NCBI GenBank assembly: GCA_964544595.1
Contig: CAZJBM010000030.1
Coordinates: 1-28,136, forward strand
Reading direction: 5' to 3'
Source of the DNA: JAGBWK01 sp964544595
GTDB lineage: Bacteria > Bacteroidota > Bacteroidia > Bacteroidales > Muribaculaceae
DNA: 28,136 nucleotides
A model generated the notes under the pieces. The model had not been told where the DNA came from and did not search any database. It saw only the letters and a program-made list of their open reading frames with translations. The position numbers and the translations under genes were made by a program. How positions within the stretch are numbered: the stretch's first letter is position 1; the number at the start of each line of letters is the position of its first letter. Positions 25,915 to 28,136 of this stretch are shown here, piece by piece.

Positions 25915-27207
25915 TTATACCTTGTCGAGAGCCTGCGAAAGGTCAGCGAGAAGATCGTCGATGTGCTCGAGACCTATGCTGAGGCGCACCGTTGAGGGTG
26001 AAATATGGGCCTGAGCGAGTTCCTCATCATTCATTTGAGAGTGGGTGGTTGAGGCGGGATGGATCACAAGGCTCTTGGCATCGGCGACGTTGGCGAGCAG
26101 TGAGAAAATTTTCAGTGAATCGATAAACTTCCATGCAGCCGCCTGGCCTCCCTCTACCTCGAAGGTAAAGATGCTTCCGGCCCCTTTAGGATAATAGCGC
26201 TGATACAGGTCATGGTCGGGGTGGGATGGCAGAGAGGGGTGGCTCACGGATTTCACTTTAGGGTGAGCCGCGAGAAATTTCACCACCTTAAGCGCGTTGT
26301 CGACATGACGCTCCACGCGCAGCGAGAGCGTTTCGAGGCCTTGAAGAATCAAAAATGCGTTGAATGGAGAGATGCAGGCACCCTCATCGCGGAGCACGAC
26401 AGCGCGGATTCGCGTGGTAAAGGGAGCTTGCGGCGCGGCGTCGGCAAATACTGCCCCATGGTAATTGGGGTCGGGGTGGCCGATAGTAGGGAATCGGTCG
26501 GCATATTTATGGAAATCAAATTTACCGCCGTCGACTATCACGCCGCCGAGAGTAGTGCCATGGCCGCCGAGGAACTTGGTGGCCGAATGAACGACAACGT
26601 CGGCGCCATGTTCTATCGGGCGTATCAGATAAGGCGTCGCGAATGTGTTGTCAACGATAAATAGGGCACCGTTTTCATGAGCGATGGCTGATATGGCCTC
26701 GAAATCGGTAACATCGCTATTCGGGTTGCCGAACGTCTCGCCGTAGACCACTTTAGTGTTAGGCCGGATTGCCTTGCGGAGCGCGTCGGCGTCGTTCAGA
26801 TTTACTATCGTATATTCAATGCCGCGGGCGGCAAGAGTGTGAACGATCAGGTTATATGATCCGCCGTAGAGGTTGTCGGCCGCAACGATATGGTCGCCGG
26901 GAGCAAGCACATTCTCAAGAGCATAAGTCACCGCCGCCGCTCCTGAAGCCACAGCCAATGCTCCGGCGCCCCCTTCGAGCGCGGCGACGCGCTGCTCAAG
27001 CACTTCCTGAGTAGGGTTGGTCAAGCGCCCGTAGATATTGCCCGCGTCTTTCAGCGCGAATCGATCGGCAGCATGGGCCGAATTGTTGAATAGATATGCG
27101 GCAGTCTGATAGATAGGCACGGCGCGAGCTCCTGAGAGAGTGTCACCCGCGTATTGTCCGGCATGGAGTTGAAGGGTCTCGAAGTGGAGTGGTGTTGAGT
27201 CAGCCAT
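25915..27207 (-). CDS. metY: O-acetylhomoserine sulfhydrylase (aminocarboxypropyltransferase)
   Basis: This 430-aa cytoplasmic PLP enzyme of the Cys/Met metabolism family makes homocysteine from O-acetylhomoserine and sulfide, bypassing cystathionine. The fold type I marks are FETLQLHAGQ (9-18), IYGRLTNPTQEVLEQRVAAL (58-77), the PLP-phosphate loop ASGAAAV (87-93), and the cofactor lysine K211 in HSATKFLGGHGT. The length of about 430 and the long FETLQLHAGQ start favour MetY over the shorter MetB/MetC enzymes (about 385-400); exact substrate (acetyl or succinyl ester) is inferred. It is first in the operon, its product feeds metH, and it has a 200-nt structured leader with a Bacteroidetes promoter. 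Confidence 0.93.
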   Translation of the reverse strand: MADSTPLHFETLQLHAGQYAGDTLSGARAVPIYQTAAYLFNNSAHAADRFALKDAGNIYGRLTNPTQEVLEQRVAALEGGAGALAVASGAAAVTYALENVLAPGDHIVAADNLYGGSYNLIVHTLAARGIEYTIVNLNDADALRKAIRPNTKVVYGETFGNPNSDVTDFEAISAIAHENGALFIVDNTFATPYLIRPIEHGADVVVHSATKFLGGHGTTLGGVIVDGGKFDFHKYADRFPTIGHPDPNYHGAVFADAAPQAPFTTRIRAVVLRDEGACISPFNAFLILQGLETLSLRVERHVDNALKVVKFLAAHPKVKSVSHPSLPSHPDHDLYQRYYPKGAGSIFTFEVEGGQAAAWKFIDSLKIFSLLANVADAKSLVIHPASTTHSQMNDEELAQAHISPSTVRLSIGLEHIDDLLADLSQALDKV

Positions 27208-27225
27208 ATATTTGGATTTTTATTG

Positions 27226-27391
27226 TAAGTAAGTATCGTAAATTAGTTTATATTGAGATTCAGAATTGATATTAGTGAGATTTGATTTTGCGAAGAGGGA
27301 GTTATGGGGTCCCATAATGACCGATGAGTAAACTCGAAGATCGCAATAGCAAGCCGAAAATCTGTATAAACTAATTTTTGATACTTACTTA
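27226..27391 (-). ncRNA. Candidate structured 5' leader of the metY-metF-metH operon
   Basis: Nested inverted repeats fill almost the whole metY leader. The outer arms 27226-27252 and 27365-27391 match at 25 of 27 positions. Inside them AGATTT (27278-27283) pairs with AAATCT (27358-27363), TTGCGA (27288-27293) with TCGCAA (27341-27346), and TTATGGG (27302-27308) with CCCATAA (27311-27317). The outer helix begins about 17 nt from the predicted transcription start and ends 18 nt before the start codon. I do not see the conserved core of SAM-I, SAM-II or cobalamin riboswitches. The long AT-rich closing helix could also mark a small inverted-repeat (MITE-like) element. Confidence 0.6.
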
Positions 27392-27414
27392 TCTTACATT
27401 TCATTTGACAACCG

Positions 27415-27445
27415 CAAAGTTAGACACAACAAACATTTGACGCAA
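27415..27445 (-). promoter_or_regulatory. Promoter of the metY operon
   Basis: Read leftward, TAACTTTG (27422-27415) matches TAnnTTTG and a TTG (27445-27443) stands 20 bp upstream, the usual Bacteroidetes spacing. It predicts a transcript start near 27408 and a leader of about 200 nt. Confidence 0.7.
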
Positions 27446-27449
27446 GAAT

Positions 27450-27466
27450 ACACTAAATTTTAGTGT
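27450..27466. promoter_or_regulatory. Perfect 17-bp palindrome, candidate Lrp-type operator
   Basis: ACACTAAATTTTAGTGT has two perfect 8-bp arms around a central base. It lies directly upstream of the metY -33 box and about 50 bp from the Lrp-family gene's own -7 element, so one bound dimer could affect both directions. Size and AT-rich centre suit Lrp/AsnC proteins; binding is inferred. Confidence 0.65.
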
Positions 27467-27515
27467 TTTTGTTCATTTTTAAACCCAAAAACAATACATT
27501 TGTTCCTGAAATCGC

Positions 27516-27523
27516 TAATTTTG
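27516..27523 (+). promoter_or_regulatory. -7 element for the Lrp-family gene
   Basis: TAATTTTG matches TAnnTTTG, 30 nt before the ATG at 27554. No well-placed -33 TTG is visible. Confidence 0.55.
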
Positions 27524-27553
27524 CAGTGTAAACCTTACAAATGTAAAAACGGC

Positions 27554-28021
27554 ATGAAACTTGCAAGCGAACTCGACTCTGTAGATATAGACATATTGCG
27601 TGAACTCCAACGCAACGCGCGCATCTCGGTGCGCGAGTTGGCGTCGCGGATTCATCGCTCGCCAATGCCTGTGTCCGAGCGACTGCGCCGCCTTGAAGAT
27701 GAAGGCGTCATCAAAGCATATACCGTGCAACTCGACATGGGCAAGCTCGGACATGGGTTCACCGTGTTCTGCAACGTGCGCCTCAACCATATAAACACGG
27801 AAATACACACGGCATTTGCCCGCGAGGTGCAATCGATGCCCGAAGTCGCTGAATGTTACAACGTATCGGGTGAATTCGACTATATGCTCAAGGTGTTGGT
27901 GCCGGATATGGAGGCTTACCGACTGTTCGTGACCGAGCGGCTGGGCAAACTCTCCATGCTCGACTCCGTGCAAAGTGTGTTCGTGATGGAGAATATCAAG
28001 CAAACGGTCGTGCTATTGTAG
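27554..28021 (+). CDS. Lrp/AsnC-family transcription regulator
   Basis: This 155-aa DNA-binding protein senses amino acids or related metabolites. The N-terminal helix-turn-helix is at 8-55 (LDSVDIDILRELQRNARISV, RLRRLEDEGVIKAY). The C-terminal RAM ligand domain is at about 65-148, with the usual VAECYNVSGEFDYMLKV segment (98-114). The start at 27554 is chosen because the family normally begins a few residues before LDxxDxxIL; an in-frame ATG at 27500 lies upstream of the predicted promoter. Divergence from the metY-metF-metH operon across a shared palindrome makes control of methionine synthesis, and of itself, the simplest inference. The effector is unknown. Confidence 0.93.
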   Translation: MKLASELDSVDIDILRELQRNARISVRELASRIHRSPMPVSERLRRLEDEGVIKAYTVQLDMGKLGHGFTVFCNVRLNHINTEIHTAFAREVQSMPEVAECYNVSGEFDYMLKVLVPDMEAYRLFVTERLGKLSMLDSVQSVFVMENIKQTVVLL

Positions 28022-28045
28022 TCAATCGCGCCGAGGTGGCGACGG

Positions 28046-28095
28046 TAAGAGCCTGTCTTTAACATTTATTGTCGGACAGGCTCTAAGAGCCTGTC
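28046..28095. repeat. Direct repeat TAAGAGCCTGTC at the right edge
   Basis: The 12-mer TAAGAGCCTGTC occurs at 28046-28057 and again at 28084-28095, with an inverted copy between them (28075-28084). The second copy runs on as CCATAAAATATG and is cut off by the window end before its nature can be judged; it could be an insertion-sequence end or a duplicated terminator arm. Confidence 0.55.
28048..28084 (+). terminator. Terminator-like hairpin after the Lrp-family gene
   Basis: AGAGCCTGTC (28048-28057) pairs perfectly with GACAGGCTCT (28075-28084) around a 17-nt loop, starting 27 nt after the stop codon. No clear T-run follows. Confidence 0.6.
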
Positions 28096-28136
28096 CCATA
28101 AAATATGTTAACGCTGAGGTCGCATATCTCGGAGGG

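Noticed and set aside
27243..27404. Leftward open frame of 53 codons inside the metY leader, starting a few nt after the predicted transcript start
   Set aside because: No ribosome-binding region, no run of methionine codons expected of an attenuator peptide, and the region is better explained by paired stems. Conservation in relatives would revive it.
27208..27415. Classical SAM-I or SAM-II riboswitch ahead of metY
   Set aside because: The conserved core sequences of these classes, as I remember them, are not present; an Rfam search would settle it.
1..28136. CRISPR arrays, tRNA or rRNA genes, transposase genes
   Set aside because: No regularly spaced repeats, no tRNA- or rRNA-like stretch and no transposase or integrase coding sequence was found in any gap.

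Overview
The window looks like a chromosomal segment from a gut member of the order Bacteroidales, plausibly a Muribaculaceae-type genome. The order rests on a SusC/SusD pair, a hybrid two-component regulator, Bacteroidetes -7 promoter elements (TAnnTTTG) and short A-rich ribosome-binding regions. The family is a guess: third codon positions are richer in G+C than in Bacteroides, but no rRNA or marker gene is present to settle it.

Positions 1-14329 form a fructan (levan/inulin) utilisation locus. A leftward unit encodes a secreted GH32 fructan exo-hydrolase followed by an MFS sugar permease cut by the window edge. Divergent from it is a hybrid two-component regulator whose sensor is a sugar-binding-protein fold, the architecture of the fructose sensor BT1754 of B. 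thetaiotaomicron. Then come SusC, SusD, a FnIII-containing surface lipoprotein and, after a 377-bp non-coding gap, a second GH32-fold protein. That protein has an N-terminal LamG-like domain, a C-terminal tail resembling a T9SS sorting domain, and substitutions at two of the three catalytic acids of the family. A two-copy operator (AAAAATNGTGCA twice, 21 bp apart, then TCGCGCAAAA) stands both between the divergent genes and upstream of susC, with a possible single half-site upstream of the second GH32 gene. It is the best candidate binding site for the regulator.

Positions 14330-21308 are mostly housekeeping: a YebC-family protein, riboflavin synthase alpha chain and glucose-6-phosphate isomerase in one apparent operon; an unidentified four-helix membrane protein with a zinc-ribbon/single-TM partner; a DUF2461 protein; and an S41 C-terminal-processing-type protease. 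Clear hairpin terminators separate the blocks.

Positions 21341-27207 are a leftward methionine operon: O-acetylhomoserine sulfhydrylase (metY), methylenetetrahydrofolate reductase (metF) and cobalamin-dependent methionine synthase (metH). It is divergent from an Lrp/AsnC-family regulator (27554-28021). The 346-bp gap between them holds a perfect 8+1+8 palindrome lying between the two promoters. It also holds a roughly 166-nt region in the metY leader that folds on paper into nested stems closed by a 25/27-matched helix. I recognise no known SAM or cobalamin riboswitch there, and this leader is the strongest candidate for an undescribed element in the window. The second best is the GH32-like protein with altered catalytic residues at the fructan locus.
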